64,000 bases of DNA from Curtobacterium pusillum (lineage in GTDB: Bacteria; Actinomycetota; Actinomycetes; Actinomycetales; Microbacteriaceae): assembly GCF_007673235.1 (NCBI RefSeq), contig NZ_VDZH01000004.1, forward strand, positions 372,001-436,000, in the 5' to 3' direction. Position 1 is the first letter of the stretch, and the number at the start of each line of letters is the position of its first letter. The notes below the pieces were generated by a model, which saw only the letters and a program-made list of their open reading frames with translations, had not been told where the DNA came from and did not search any database. Positions 26,328-35,954 of the stretch are shown one piece after another. The position numbers and the translations under genes are program-made.

Positions 26328-27509
26328 TCAGTCGGCCCACTCGCCGAGCGTGAACTGGTGGGTGTTCGCCGTCAGGAGCACCACGCCGACGACGAGCACG
26401 CCCGTGGTCACCCAGCGCCCGACGGTGTGCCGTTGTGACGCCGCGCCCAACGCGATCCAGATCGGGAAGAGCGTCAGCGTGTTCCGTGCCAGCGACACGT
26501 AGGTCGAGCTCGTCATGAGCGACACCGCGGTGAGCCCGAGCAGCGTGGCCTCGGCCCAGCGCCGCCGGACCGCGAAGTACGCCACCGCCGCGAGCAGCAG
26601 CGCAGCGAAGACGATGTCGAGCAGGAACTGCGGTCGGGCCGACAGGAGCGGGTGGTGCAGCACGTTCTGCACCGTCGCCGCGAAGGTCGTCCACGGCGCC
26701 GACGTCGACCGCACCCACCCCTCGCGCTGTGCGGTGTTCCACGCGGCGGGGTCGCCCGTCAGGACCCACAGCGACACCATGTAGCCGAGGAACCCGAGGA
26801 CCCCCGTCGCCAGCCCGAGCACCGGCCAGGCGACGACCCGCCGTCCGGCCGCCCGACGACGGACGACGTACAGGACGAGGAGCGCGGCGAGCAGGAACAG
26901 CCCGTTCGGCCGGATCGTCCCGGCGACCGCGGTCACGAGCCCCGCCGCGAGCCAGCGGTCGCGCACCGCCAGGTACCACGCCCCGATCGCCGCCGCCGCG
27001 AAGGACGACTCGGCGTAGGACGCGTGCAGGAACACCGCGTACGGACCGACCACGAACAGCAGCGTCGCGACGAACGCGGCCCGCCGACCGACGGTCACCT
27101 CGGCGAGCCGCCAGAGCAGCACCGCCGCCACCAGGCCTCCGAGTGCCGCGACGAGCACGAGCGCCGTCGGGACCGCGTCGGCGCCGACCCCGACGGTCCG
27201 GAGCACCGCTGCGACGGCCCGGGCTGCCATCGGGTACCCCGGGAAGAACGCGACGTCGGTGGACCCTGCGGCGTAGCCGTCCGAGGCGATCGCGGCGTAG
27301 TGCGACGAGTCCCACCGTGCCAGGAGGTCGGCGAACGGACGGCCGCCGAGGAGGGACCCCGTCGCGGCCCACTGGGACACGAGGGCGATCGTCGTCACGA
27401 GGACGCGTGACGCGACCCACAGCGCAGCACCGCCGAGCACGGCAGGACCCCACGGGACCGCGTCGAACCCGCGTCCGGCCGTCCGCCGGTGCGCTCCTCC
27501 CGAGCGCAT
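26328..27509 (-). CDS. Polytopic membrane mannosyltransferase-like protein (PIG-V-like)
   Basis: 393 residues from the ATG at 27509, which overlaps the upstream stop as ATGA. About ten hydrophobic helices are visible. The first extracytoplasmic loop has RWDSSHYAAIASDGY and FFPGYPMAARAV, and later HASYAESSFAAAA and GTIRPNGLF, a pattern typical of GT-C mannosyltransferases that use polyprenyl-phosphate sugars. The Asp in RWDSSHY is the likely catalytic or metal residue. A distant paralogue is at 42985-44229. Co-transcription with the ferritin-like gene upstream is likely; a functional link is not obvious. Confidence 0.75.
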   Translation of the reverse strand: MRSGGAHRRTAGRGFDAVPWGPAVLGGAALWVASRVLVTTIALVSQWAATGSLLGGRPFADLLARWDSSHYAAIASDGYAAGSTDVAFFPGYPMAARAVAAVLRTVGVGADAVPTALVLVAALGGLVAAVLLWRLAEVTVGRRAAFVATLLFVVGPYAVFLHASYAESSFAAAAIGAWYLAVRDRWLAAGLVTAVAGTIRPNGLFLLAALLVLYVVRRRAAGRRVVAWPVLGLATGVLGFLGYMVSLWVLTGDPAAWNTAQREGWVRSTSAPWTTFAATVQNVLHHPLLSARPQFLLDIVFAALLLAAVAYFAVRRRWAEATLLGLTAVSLMTSSTYVSLARNTLTLFPIWIALGAASQRHTVGRWVTTGVLVVGVVLLTANTHQFTLGEWAD

Positions 27510-28225
27510 CAGGCGGTCAGGCCCAGGGCGTCCATCCGACGGGTGTGTGCGGCGATGAGCTCGGTCCAGACCGGCTCGAGGCGCTCCTGGTCCTCACGCG
27601 CGTGGGAGGCGAGCGCCGACCGGGCGACGAGCAACGTGTCCCCGACGAGCCGTCGGCCCCACATCGCCAGGCGCGACCCGACGGACGGGTCCTCGGCGAT
27701 GCGCGCGGAGAGCTCCTCGACGACGGCGGCTTCCTCGCGCGCGTCGAACACGGTCTTCAGGCGCTGCCGGACCTCGGCGGGCAGCGACCGGAGCAGCGAG
27801 CCGAACAGGTCGTTGAGGATCCCGGCGGTCACGTAACCGGTGAGCATCGACTCGTACCAGTCCGCACCGCTCGTGCGCTCGAGGAACAGGTCGATCGCCT
27901 CGCGGTGGGGCGCCATCAGCGCGGCCGGGTCACCGCCGGTGCGTTCGATCTCGGCAACGATCGTCCGGTGCCGCTCGAGCGCGGTCGTCGCCAGCACACC
28001 GGTGACGAGGCGACCGGACAGGGTGGGGGCACCGGCTCCGGCACGGCCCATCGTCTCGTAGAGCGACAGCTCGAGGTACGCGGCCTGGCCGAGGTAGACG
28101 TCGAGCTCGGGGCTGACGTCGTCGAGCTGCAGGCGTTCCACGGGCGACGCGTTCCGCGGGTTCCGCGACGCGAGCCACGCGGACGCGAGCTCCGCCGCGC
28201 GCTTCCGGTTCCACCACGACACCAC
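27509..28225 (-). CDS. Ferritin-like fold protein
   Basis: 238 residues from GTG 28225, chosen because TATGCT lies six bases upstream. A helical protein with Glu-containing helices (YLELSLYETMGRAG about 50-63, ALERHRTIVAEIE about 82-94, YESMLTGYVTAGILNDLFG about 126-144, AREEAAVVEELSARI about 163-177) that fit a four-helix di-iron bundle like MiaE or actinobacterial ferritin-like proteins. The likely ligands are Glu/His in these helices but are not certain. In M. tuberculosis a similar gene lies beside the rhlE helicase gene (Rv3210c/Rv3211, from memory), and the same divergent pair is seen here. Confidence 0.72.
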   Translation of the reverse strand: MVSWWNRKRAAELASAWLASRNPRNASPVERLQLDDVSPELDVYLGQAAYLELSLYETMGRAGAGAPTLSGRLVTGVLATTALERHRTIVAEIERTGGDPAALMAPHREAIDLFLERTSGADWYESMLTGYVTAGILNDLFGSLLRSLPAEVRQRLKTVFDAREEAAVVEELSARIAEDPSVGSRLAMWGRRLVGDTLLVARSALASHAREDQERLEPVWTELIAAHTRRMDALGLTA

Positions 28226-28231
28226 CCGACG

Positions 28232-28237
28232 AGCATA
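28232..28237 (-). promoter_or_regulatory. Leaderless -10 element of the ferritin-like gene
   Basis: TATGCT on the minus strand, six bases before GTG 28225. Confidence 0.55.
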
Positions 28238-28277
28238 GCGGGAAGGACCCCGCACCCCCGCCCGACCGGCCCGCCGG

Positions 28278-28283
28278 TAGACT
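28278..28283 (+). promoter_or_regulatory. -10 element of the DEAD-box helicase gene
   Basis: TAGACT inside CCGGTAGACTGG, about 30 bases before the TTG start. The same 12 bases occur on the minus strand upstream of typA (around 54562-54573), so both genes may share a promoter type. Confidence 0.45.
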
Positions 28284-28316
28284 GGTCGGGACTTCCACCA
28301 GAACTAAGGTGATTCT

Positions 28317-29795
<1,479 letters not shown>

Positions 29796-29806
29796 CGCCT
29801 CCAGGC

Positions 29807-29840
29807 CGAAGGGTCCGTCGCTGACGCGACGGGCCCTTCG
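29807..29840 (+). terminator. Terminator of the DEAD-box helicase gene
   Basis: A 14-bp stem (29807-29820 with 29827-29840) with one G-T pair, followed by TCGTTCCC, 12 bases past the stop codon. Confidence 0.8.
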
Positions 29841-29881
29841 TCGTTCCCACCCACCTGCCGCGTGACGAGCTCACGCTGTCA

Positions 29882-29919
29882 GCGACACCTCACGTGCGCG
29901 TGACCCCGTGAGGTGTCGC
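29882..29919 (-). terminator. Terminator of the PHP phosphoesterase gene
   Basis: A perfect 13-bp inverted repeat (29882-29894 with 29907-29919) around a 12-base loop, just after the stop of the minus-strand PHP gene. Confidence 0.75.
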
Positions 29920-29946
29920 CCCGCCCGCGAAGTCGTACGGGATGGT

Positions 29947-30819
29947 TCAGGCCAGGCGTGAGCCGGCGCCGACGACGGGCGCACTGCCGGTCGCCTCGGC
30001 GAGGATGGCCTCGAACGCGACGCGGGCCGTGCGGTGCTCGCCGAGCCGGTTCGGCTTGCCGGTGCCGTGGTAGTCGCTCGAGCCGGTGACGAAGAGGTCG
30101 TAGCGCGCTGCCCAGTCGAGCAGGGTGCGCTTGCCGTGGGCGAGGTTCTCGCGGTGGTCGACCTCGAGGCCGCCGAGTCCGGCCTCGACGAGTTCGCGGA
30201 GCATCGGCTCGTCGATCACGATGCCGCGCGAGGACGCCGCCGGGTGCGCGATCACCGGGACGCCGCCGGCCTGACGGATGAGTTCGACGCCCCGGAGCGG
30301 GGTCGGTGCCTCGTGCGGTTCGTAGTACCCGGAGGCCGGGTGCAGGATGCCGCGGAACGCCGCACTGCGGTCGGACTCGAGGCCTCGGGCGACGAGCGCG
30401 TCGGCGATGTGCGGACGACCGATCGTCGCGCCCTCGCTGGCCTGGGCGATGACGTCGTCCCACGTGATCGGGTGGTCGCGGCCGATGCGCTCCACCATGC
30501 GCCGGGCGCGGGACAGCCGGCCGTCGCGGATGCGCTCGGTCTCCGCGACGAGGCCCGGGTGCTCGGGATCGACGAGGTAGCCGAGGACGTGCACGCTGCG
30601 GTACCCGACGCGGGTGCTGAGTTCGAGCCCGGGGAGGAGCGTCAGCGGCAGGCCTCGGGCGGTCGCGATCGCCTCGGCCCACCCCGCGGTCGTGTCGTGG
30701 TCCGTCAGCGCGACGGCGTCCAGCCCGGCGGCTGCTGCCGCCCGGACGAGGTCCGCGGGTCGCTCGGTGCCGTCGGAGACGCTCGAGTGCGCGTGCAGGT
30801 CGATGAACGGATCGGGCAC
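29947..30819 (-). CDS. PHP-domain phosphoesterase (nucleoside 3',5'-bisphosphate phosphatase/RNase AM-like)
   Basis: 290 residues from GTG 30819. The metal-binding PHP motifs are all present: DLHAHSSVSDG (7-17), ALTDHDTTAGW (38-48), VHVLGYLVD, PVIAHPAAS and TGSSDYHGTGKP. The family hydrolyses phosphomonoesters such as 3',5'-nucleoside bisphosphates, or trims RNA 5' ends. TACCAT lies seven bases upstream of the GTG, so it is probably leaderless; this and the conserved DPFIDLHAHS N-terminus decide the start. It is divergent from the aminopeptidase gene. Confidence 0.88.
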   Translation of the reverse strand: MPDPFIDLHAHSSVSDGTERPADLVRAAAAAGLDAVALTDHDTTAGWAEAIATARGLPLTLLPGLELSTRVGYRSVHVLGYLVDPEHPGLVAETERIRDGRLSRARRMVERIGRDHPITWDDVIAQASEGATIGRPHIADALVARGLESDRSAAFRGILHPASGYYEPHEAPTPLRGVELIRQAGGVPVIAHPAASSRGIVIDEPMLRELVEAGLGGLEVDHRENLAHGKRTLLDWAARYDLFVTGSSDYHGTGKPNRLGEHRTARVAFEAILAEATGSAPVVGAGSRLA

Positions 30820-30826
30820 GTGGCCA

Positions 30827-30832
30827 ATGGTA
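30827..30832 (-). promoter_or_regulatory. Leaderless -10 element of the PHP gene
   Basis: TACCAT on the minus strand, seven bases before GTG 30819. Confidence 0.5.
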
Positions 30833-30889
30833 TCCACAGGTGAGCGGGCGCACAGGCCGCGCGCCGTCGGGCGGTGCGATGATGGGGGC

Positions 30890-32374
30890 ATGTCCGACAC
30901 CACTCCCCGCGCGACGAGCAACCGTTCCACCACTCCCGGATCCTCGACGTTCAAGGACTACATCGGTTCGCAGTGGGCCGATCGTGACCGTCCGCTGCCC
31001 GAGCCCCGCGAGCAGGCCGCCTTCGCAGCCGAGCGCCGCGCGAAGGTCTCCGAGCTGCACCCGGGTCGCACCATCGTCGTGCCGGCCGGCCAGGCGAAGG
31101 TCCGCTCGAACGACTGTGACTACCCGTTCCGCCCGCACTCCACCTTCGCGCACCTCACCGGCTGGGGCACCGACACCGTCGTCGGCTCCGTGCTCGTGAT
31201 GACGCCGAACGGCTCCGGGCACGACGCCACGCTGTACTTCCGCGCCACCGCTGGCCGCGACTCCGAGGAGTTCTACGCCAACCCCGAGATCGGCGAGTTC
31301 TGGGTCGGCCCGCGTCCCTCCCTCGACGAGGTCGCTGCGGACCTCGGGCTCGCGACGGCCGACCTCGGCACGTTCGACACCGTGACCGCCGGGCTCGACG
31401 CCTCGGCGCTGCTGGTCCGTGACGCCGACACCGACCTCACCCGGACGCTCGACGAGCGGATCGGCAGCGCCGTCGGCGGCGCTGCCGAGACCGACGGCGT
31501 GCCCGCGACCGACGACGCCCTCGCCCGCGACCTCTCCGAGCTCCGCCTGGTGAAGGACGCGTACGAGGTCAACGAGCTCCGCAAGGCCGTGAACGCCACC
31601 AAGGCCGGGTTCGACGACGTCATCGCCGACTTCGACGCCGTGCTGGCGCACCCCCGCGGCGAGCGCATCGTCGAGGGCACGTTCAACCGCCGTGCCCGCG
31701 CCGACGGCAACACCGTGGGCTACGACACCATCGCCGCGTCGGGCCACCACGCCTGCATCCTGCACTGGACCCGAAACGACGGTGCCGTCGAGCCGGGCGA
31801 CCTGATCCTCATCGACGCCGGCGTCGAGGTCGACTCCTTCTACACGGCCGACATCACGCGCACGCTCCCGGTCAGCGGAACCTTCACCGACGTCCAGCGC
31901 CTGGTGTACGAAGCCGTGCTCGAAGCCGCCGACGCGGCGTTCGCGATCGTCAAGCCCGGCATCACCTTCCGCCAGGTGCACGCCACCGCGATGGAGGTCA
32001 TCGCCCGGAAGACCGCCGAGTGGGGCTTCCTGCCCGGCACCGCCGAGGAATCGCTCCAGCAGGACAACCAGTTCCACCGCCGCTACATGGTGCACGGCAC
32101 GAGCCACCACCTCGGCCTCGACGTGCACGACTGCGCCAAGGCCCGCCGTGAGATTTACATCGACGGCATCGTGCAGCCCGGCATGGTCTTCACGATCGAG
32201 CCGGGCTTGTACTTCCAGCAGGACGACCTCACCGTGCCCGAGGAGTTCCGCGGCATCGGCGTCCGCATCGAGGACGACATCCTGGTGACCGAGGACGGCG
32301 CCGAGAACCTGTCGGTCGGCATCCCCCGGACCCCCTCGGAAGTGGAGGGGTGGATCGCCCGCTCCGGCCGCTAG
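30890..32374 (+). CDS. Xaa-Pro aminopeptidase (M24B)
   Basis: 494 residues from the ATG at 30890. An aminopeptidase-P N-terminal domain (about 35-210) precedes the pita-bread catalytic domain. Di-metal ligands are visible: Asp pair in LIDAGVEVDSFYTADITRT, His in MVHGTSHHLGLDVHD, Glu in FTIEPGLYF and Glu in GVRIEDDILVT. The enzyme removes N-terminal residues before proline in the cytosol. The first 30 residues are polar and Ser/Thr-rich. The stop codon TAG at 32372-32374 doubles as part of a -10 hexamer for the next gene. Confidence 0.92.
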   Translation: MSDTTPRATSNRSTTPGSSTFKDYIGSQWADRDRPLPEPREQAAFAAERRAKVSELHPGRTIVVPAGQAKVRSNDCDYPFRPHSTFAHLTGWGTDTVVGSVLVMTPNGSGHDATLYFRATAGRDSEEFYANPEIGEFWVGPRPSLDEVAADLGLATADLGTFDTVTAGLDASALLVRDADTDLTRTLDERIGSAVGGAAETDGVPATDDALARDLSELRLVKDAYEVNELRKAVNATKAGFDDVIADFDAVLAHPRGERIVEGTFNRRARADGNTVGYDTIAASGHHACILHWTRNDGAVEPGDLILIDAGVEVDSFYTADITRTLPVSGTFTDVQRLVYEAVLEAADAAFAIVKPGITFRQVHATAMEVIARKTAEWGFLPGTAEESLQQDNQFHRRYMVHGTSHHLGLDVHDCAKARREIYIDGIVQPGMVFTIEPGLYFQQDDLTVPEEFRGIGVRIEDDILVTEDGAENLSVGIPRTPSEVEGWIARSGR

Positions 32375-32377
32375 CCT
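32372..32377 (+). promoter_or_regulatory. Leaderless -10 element of the GNAT gene, built on the upstream stop codon
   Basis: TAGCCT six bases before GTG 32384; its first three bases are the TAG stop of the aminopeptidase gene. Confidence 0.45.
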
Positions 32378-32383
32378 GAGCGG

Positions 32384-32872
32384 GTGACGACACCGGAGGT
32401 CTCCCCCAGCCCCAGCGAGGGCGCGTTCTCGATCGACGTCGAGCACTTCGACTCCCCCGACGCCCAGCGGCTCCGTGCTGCGCAGCGCCTGGAGATCGAC
32501 CGTGCGTACGGCGGCGACACCGAGCCGGGCGAGAAGCCCACGGCCGAGTCGATCGCGGTGTTCTTCCTCGCGCGCGACGAGGACGGCACCCCGCTCGGCT
32601 GCGGTGGGCTGCGCATCGTGCAGGACGGCATCACCGAGATCAAGCGCATGTACGTGCGGCCGGAGTCCCGGGGTGTCGGTGTCGCGGCGGCCCTGCTGCG
32701 TCGGCTGGAGGAGGCCGCGCTCGACCTCGGCTCACCCGCACTCGTGCTCGAGACGGGCAACGAGCAGAAGCGCGCGATCGGGTTCTACGAGCGCGAGGGC
32801 TTCGGTCGCATCGCCAACTTCGGCCCGTACGTCGGGGTGCCCACGTCGATCTGCTACTCGAAGGTCCTGTAG
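32384..32872 (+). CDS. GNAT family N-acetyltransferase
   Basis: 162 residues with the GNAT core: GCGGLRIVQDGITEIKRMYV (beta4), then the acetyl-CoA pyrophosphate loop RPESRGVGVAAALLRRLEE (Q/RxxGxG/A type) and GFYEREGFGRI near the end. It acetylates an unknown amine, perhaps a small molecule or protein N-terminus. It starts nine bases after the aminopeptidase stop and may be made from the same transcript as well as its own leaderless one. Confidence 0.85.
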   Translation: MTTPEVSPSPSEGAFSIDVEHFDSPDAQRLRAAQRLEIDRAYGGDTEPGEKPTAESIAVFFLARDEDGTPLGCGGLRIVQDGITEIKRMYVRPESRGVGVAAALLRRLEEAALDLGSPALVLETGNEQKRAIGFYEREGFGRIANFGPYVGVPTSICYSKVL

Positions 32873-32912
32873 CCCGGTCCGCCCGGCCCCGTCGGGACCG
32901 CCCGCCCGCCGC

Positions 32913-32977
32913 CCGCCGAGGTCGCGAAAACGGTCGCTCCCAGCGATGGGAAGCGACCGTTCGTGCGACCTCGGCGG
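32913..32977. terminator. Long bidirectional hairpin between convergent genes
   Basis: A 65-base imperfect inverted repeat: outer arms CCGCCGAGGTCGC with its complement (left part 32913-32925) and an inner ACGGTCGCT/AGCGACCGT stem, with a GCGA loop. It separates the GNAT gene from the convergent stress-protein gene. Confidence 0.75.
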
Positions 32978-33034
32978 ACCTGAGCGGCGCGTCGTGCGAC
33001 CTCGCCTGCCTCGCCCGCCTCGCCCGCAGCGGGG

Positions 33035-33997
33035 TCAGCGGGACTCGTCGTCCTTCGACTCGTCCGAGGACGACGGCGACGACGACGAGGGCGTGGACGA
33101 CGACGGGGTTGCGGGCGCTGACGTCGGCGTCGCCCCGGTCACCCGCTCGCCGTAGCGCGGCGGCTCGTCAGCCCGGGGCTGCGGCACGGCCGACGGCGCA
33201 GCCGGTGCCGGCGCCGTGGACGGCGTCTCCCCGTACCGGGGCCCGTCGTTCGTACCGTAGCGGGGCGTGCCCGAGGGGGCACCCGACTGCGGGGCGGGAG
33301 CCGACGTGCCGGGCTGCTGCGTGCCTCCAGGCTGCTGGTGGGGTGTGGCGTGCCCACCGTACGGCGACTGCTGGGGTGGCACCTGACCACCCGCGGAGCC
33401 AGGACCGGGCCGCCACGGCTGCTGTCCGTGCAGCCCAGGACCACCGGCACCCGGGCCGCTCTGCGGTCCCGGAGCACCCGGGGTCCCGGGGTTCCAGTGG
33501 GTGGCGGGGGCGAGCCCGGCCTCCCCGAGGATGCGACGGGCCTGGCCGACGAGCTGCGGCTCGACGACGATCTGGTAGTTCGTGGCGAGCACCTGGTGCA
33601 CGCTCGTGAAGTCCCGCTGCCGCTTGGTGATGGCGAACGACACGATGCCGTAGAGCATGCCGAACGCGGCGCCGATGATGGCGGCGGCGAGGATGAGCCC
33701 GCCGGCGCTCGGCGAGAACAGGGTGAGCACGATGCCGAAGAAGATGCCGAGCCAGAGCCCGGACAGGGCACCGGCGATGGCGGCGCGGCCGTAGGTCATC
33801 TTGCCCGTGACCCGTTCGACGGTCTTGAGGTCGTTGCCGACGATCGAGAGCTGGTTGACGGGGAAGTCGGCCTCGGCGAGCTTCGCCACGACGCGCTGGG
33901 CGTCGGGGTAGCTGTCGTAGGTGCCGAGGACGTCGCCCTTGGGCAGCGTCGGGAAGGCCTGGGCGGTCCTGCCGGCGAAGGGGCTCTGATTGCTCAC
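33035..33997 (-). CDS. General stress protein-like membrane protein (YflT/PF11181 type) with a Pro/Gly-rich tail
   Basis: 320 residues from GTG 33997. The N-terminal domain (about 20-150) has GTYDSYPDAQRVVAKLAEADFPVNQ, LSIVGNDLKTVERVTG and two glycine-rich membrane helices (AIAGALSGLWLGIFFGIVLTLF and GGLILAAAIIGAAFGMLYGIV), typical of the actinobacterial general stress protein family. The second half is disordered, rich in Pro, Gly, Gln and Ser with GTPRYG/GPRYGE/PPRYGE motifs, ending in a Ser/Asp run. Function is unknown. It is divergent from the MgtE-N/CBS gene. Confidence 0.8.
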   Translation of the reverse strand: MSNQSPFAGRTAQAFPTLPKGDVLGTYDSYPDAQRVVAKLAEADFPVNQLSIVGNDLKTVERVTGKMTYGRAAIAGALSGLWLGIFFGIVLTLFSPSAGGLILAAAIIGAAFGMLYGIVSFAITKRQRDFTSVHQVLATNYQIVVEPQLVGQARRILGEAGLAPATHWNPGTPGAPGPQSGPGAGGPGLHGQQPWRPGPGSAGGQVPPQQSPYGGHATPHQQPGGTQQPGTSAPAPQSGAPSGTPRYGTNDGPRYGETPSTAPAPAAPSAVPQPRADEPPRYGERVTGATPTSAPATPSSSTPSSSSPSSSDESKDDESR

Positions 33998-34068
33998 CCA
34001 GCCATCATTCACCGAACACCTTGCAATCGCACGTGCGCCCACAGGGAAGAACCCCCATGCACAGCGAC

Positions 34069-34074
34069 TACGCT
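34069..34074 (+). promoter_or_regulatory. Leaderless -10 element of the MgtE-N/CBS gene
   Basis: TACGCT seven bases before GTG 34082. Confidence 0.55.
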
Positions 34075-34081
34075 GGGTCGG

Positions 34082-35401
34082 GTGAGCGCCACGAAGGTCT
34101 TCGTCGCCCGCCTCGCCGGGTGCTCCGTCTTCGACCCCGCGGGCGACCGCGTCGGCAGGGTGCGCGACGTCCTCGTCGTGTACCGCCGCGTCGACGCCCC
34201 GCACGTCGTCGGACTCATCGTCGAGGTCCCGGGCAAACGACGGATCTTCGTGAGCATCGGCCGGATCACCTCGATCGGTGCCGGGCAGGTCATCACGACG
34301 GGTCTCGTCAACATGCGCCGCTTCGAGCAGCGCGGCGGCGAGGTGCGCGTGATCGCCGAGATGCTCGGCCGCAAGGTCCTCATCAAGAAGGAGCGCATCC
34401 GCGCCACCATCGAGGACGTCGCGATCGAGGACCGCGGGCAGGGCGACTGGGAGGTCTCGCAGCTCTTCCTCCGCAAGCCGAAGACCACGCCGTCGCCGTT
34501 CGGCAAGGGCCCGACGACCTTCGCGACCTGGAACGAGGTCACCGAGGACGAGCTCCCCGGCGAGGCCCAGTCGGCCGAGCACGTCATCGCCGCGTACTCC
34601 GACCTGCTGCCGGCCGACCTCGCGTCGACGCTGCTCGACCTGCCCGAGGAACGCCGGTTCGAGGTCGCCGAGGAGCTGCCGGACGACCGCCTCGCCGACG
34701 TGCTCGAGGAGATGCCCGACCAGGAACGGATCGAGATCCTCACCCGGCTCACCGACTCGCGCGCCGCCGACGTCCTCGACCACATGCAGCCCGACGACGC
34801 GGCCGACGTCCTCGCGCAGTTCTCCGACGAGCGCAGTGAGGCCCTCCTCCAGCTCATGGAGCCCGAGGAGGCGCAGGACGTGCGCATGCTCCTCGAGTAC
34901 GAGCCGGACACCGCCGGCGGGCTCATGACGACCGAGCCGGTGATCGTCTCCGGCGACGCCACCGTCGCCGAGGGACTCGCACTGGTCCGCCGCCACGAAC
35001 TCGCACCGGTGCTCGGTGCCGCCGTCTGCGTCACGCTGCCGCCGTACGAGCCGCCGACCGGTCGGTTCCTCGGCCTCGTGCACTTCCAGCGGATGCTGCG
35101 GTACCCGCCGAACGAACGGCTCGGCACCCTGATCGACCAGCAGACCGAACCGGTCCGGGTCGATGCGAGCGCCGCCGAGGTCACCCGGATCATGGCGACC
35201 TACAACCTGTTGTCCGTCCCCGTGGTCGACGACGCCCACCGACTCGTCGGGGTGGTGACGATCGACGATGTCCTCGACCACGTCCTGCCGGACGACTGGC
35301 GAAGTCAGGGCGAGGGGGAACCCTCACCGCTCCCACGCCAACGCCCGCGCAAGACGCCCGTGACGACGGGAAGGAGGACCACCCGTGGCCCGAACGGATG
35401 A
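34082..35401 (+). CDS. MgtE N-terminal/CBS-domain protein without the channel domain
   Basis: 439 residues. A PRC-barrel-like start (FDPAGDRVGRVRDVLVVYR) is followed by an MgtE intracellular N domain with its repeated helical units (LLPADLASTLLDLPEERR, LPDDRLADVLEEMPDQER, MQPDDAADVLAQFSDERS) and two CBS repeats (about 275-405, including TEPVIVSGDATVAEGLAL and LLSVPVVDDAHRLVGVVTIDDVL). No transmembrane helix follows, so the magnesium channel part of MgtE is absent. It overlaps the DUF1003 gene by 17 bases. The MgtE-N/CBS, DUF1003, mrp order also exists in M. tuberculosis (Rv1232c-Rv1229c, from memory), which suggests a sensor role linked to divalent metal. Confidence 0.85.
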   Translation: MSATKVFVARLAGCSVFDPAGDRVGRVRDVLVVYRRVDAPHVVGLIVEVPGKRRIFVSIGRITSIGAGQVITTGLVNMRRFEQRGGEVRVIAEMLGRKVLIKKERIRATIEDVAIEDRGQGDWEVSQLFLRKPKTTPSPFGKGPTTFATWNEVTEDELPGEAQSAEHVIAAYSDLLPADLASTLLDLPEERRFEVAEELPDDRLADVLEEMPDQERIEILTRLTDSRAADVLDHMQPDDAADVLAQFSDERSEALLQLMEPEEAQDVRMLLEYEPDTAGGLMTTEPVIVSGDATVAEGLALVRRHELAPVLGAAVCVTLPPYEPPTGRFLGLVHFQRMLRYPPNERLGTLIDQQTEPVRVDASAAEVTRIMATYNLLSVPVVDDAHRLVGVVTIDDVLDHVLPDDWRSQGEGEPSPLPRQRPRKTPVTTGRRTTRGPNG

Positions 35402-35954
35402 GAACCGCCAGGAGCGGCTCGAGCGTCAGGAACGTCTCGACTCGCCCAAGGGCATGCGCACGCGCGTGCTCCCGACCCGCCGCCGGTCCGGCCGCGGTGA
35501 CACCTTCGGCCGTGCCACCGAGGGCATCGCCCGCGCCATGGGCACCCCGTGGTTCCTCGTCGGCCTGACCCTGTTCTGCGTCGTCTGGATGGGCTACAAC
35601 ACGCTCGCCCCGAAGTCGTGGCAGTTCGACTCGGCGGCGATCGGCTTCACGGCCCTGACCCTCGTGCTCTCCCTGCAGGCGTCGTACGCGGCCCCGCTGA
35701 TCCTGCTCGCCCAGAACCGGCAGGACGACCGCGACCGCGTGCAGTTCGAGCAGGACCGTCAGCGTGCCGAGCGGAACCTGGCGGACACCGAGTACCTGGC
35801 GCGCGAGGTCGTGGCCCTGCGGCTCGCGATGCGCGACATGGCGTCGAAGGACTTCATCCGCGCCGAGATCCGGTCGCTGCTCGAGGAGCTGGACCGTCGC
35901 GACACGGAGGACGCCGGCTTCGCGGACGAGCCCGGCAGCACCGCCCGTGGCTGA
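35385..35954 (+). CDS. DUF1003 membrane protein
   Basis: 189 residues from GTG 35385 (AAGGAGG upstream), beginning inside the previous gene. Two hydrophobic helices (GTPWFLVGLTLFCVVWMGYN and AIGFTALTLVLSLQASYAAPLILLAQ) with the NRQDDRDR motif typical of DUF1003, then a long charged helix (QFEQDRQRAERNLADTEYLAREV) likely to form a coiled coil. Function unknown. It overlaps mrp by 8 bases, so all three genes are probably translated in a coupled way. Confidence 0.85.
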   Translation: MARTDENRQERLERQERLDSPKGMRTRVLPTRRRSGRGDTFGRATEGIARAMGTPWFLVGLTLFCVVWMGYNTLAPKSWQFDSAAIGFTALTLVLSLQASYAAPLILLAQNRQDDRDRVQFEQDRQRAERNLADTEYLAREVVALRLAMRDMASKDFIRAEIRSLLEELDRRDTEDAGFADEPGSTARG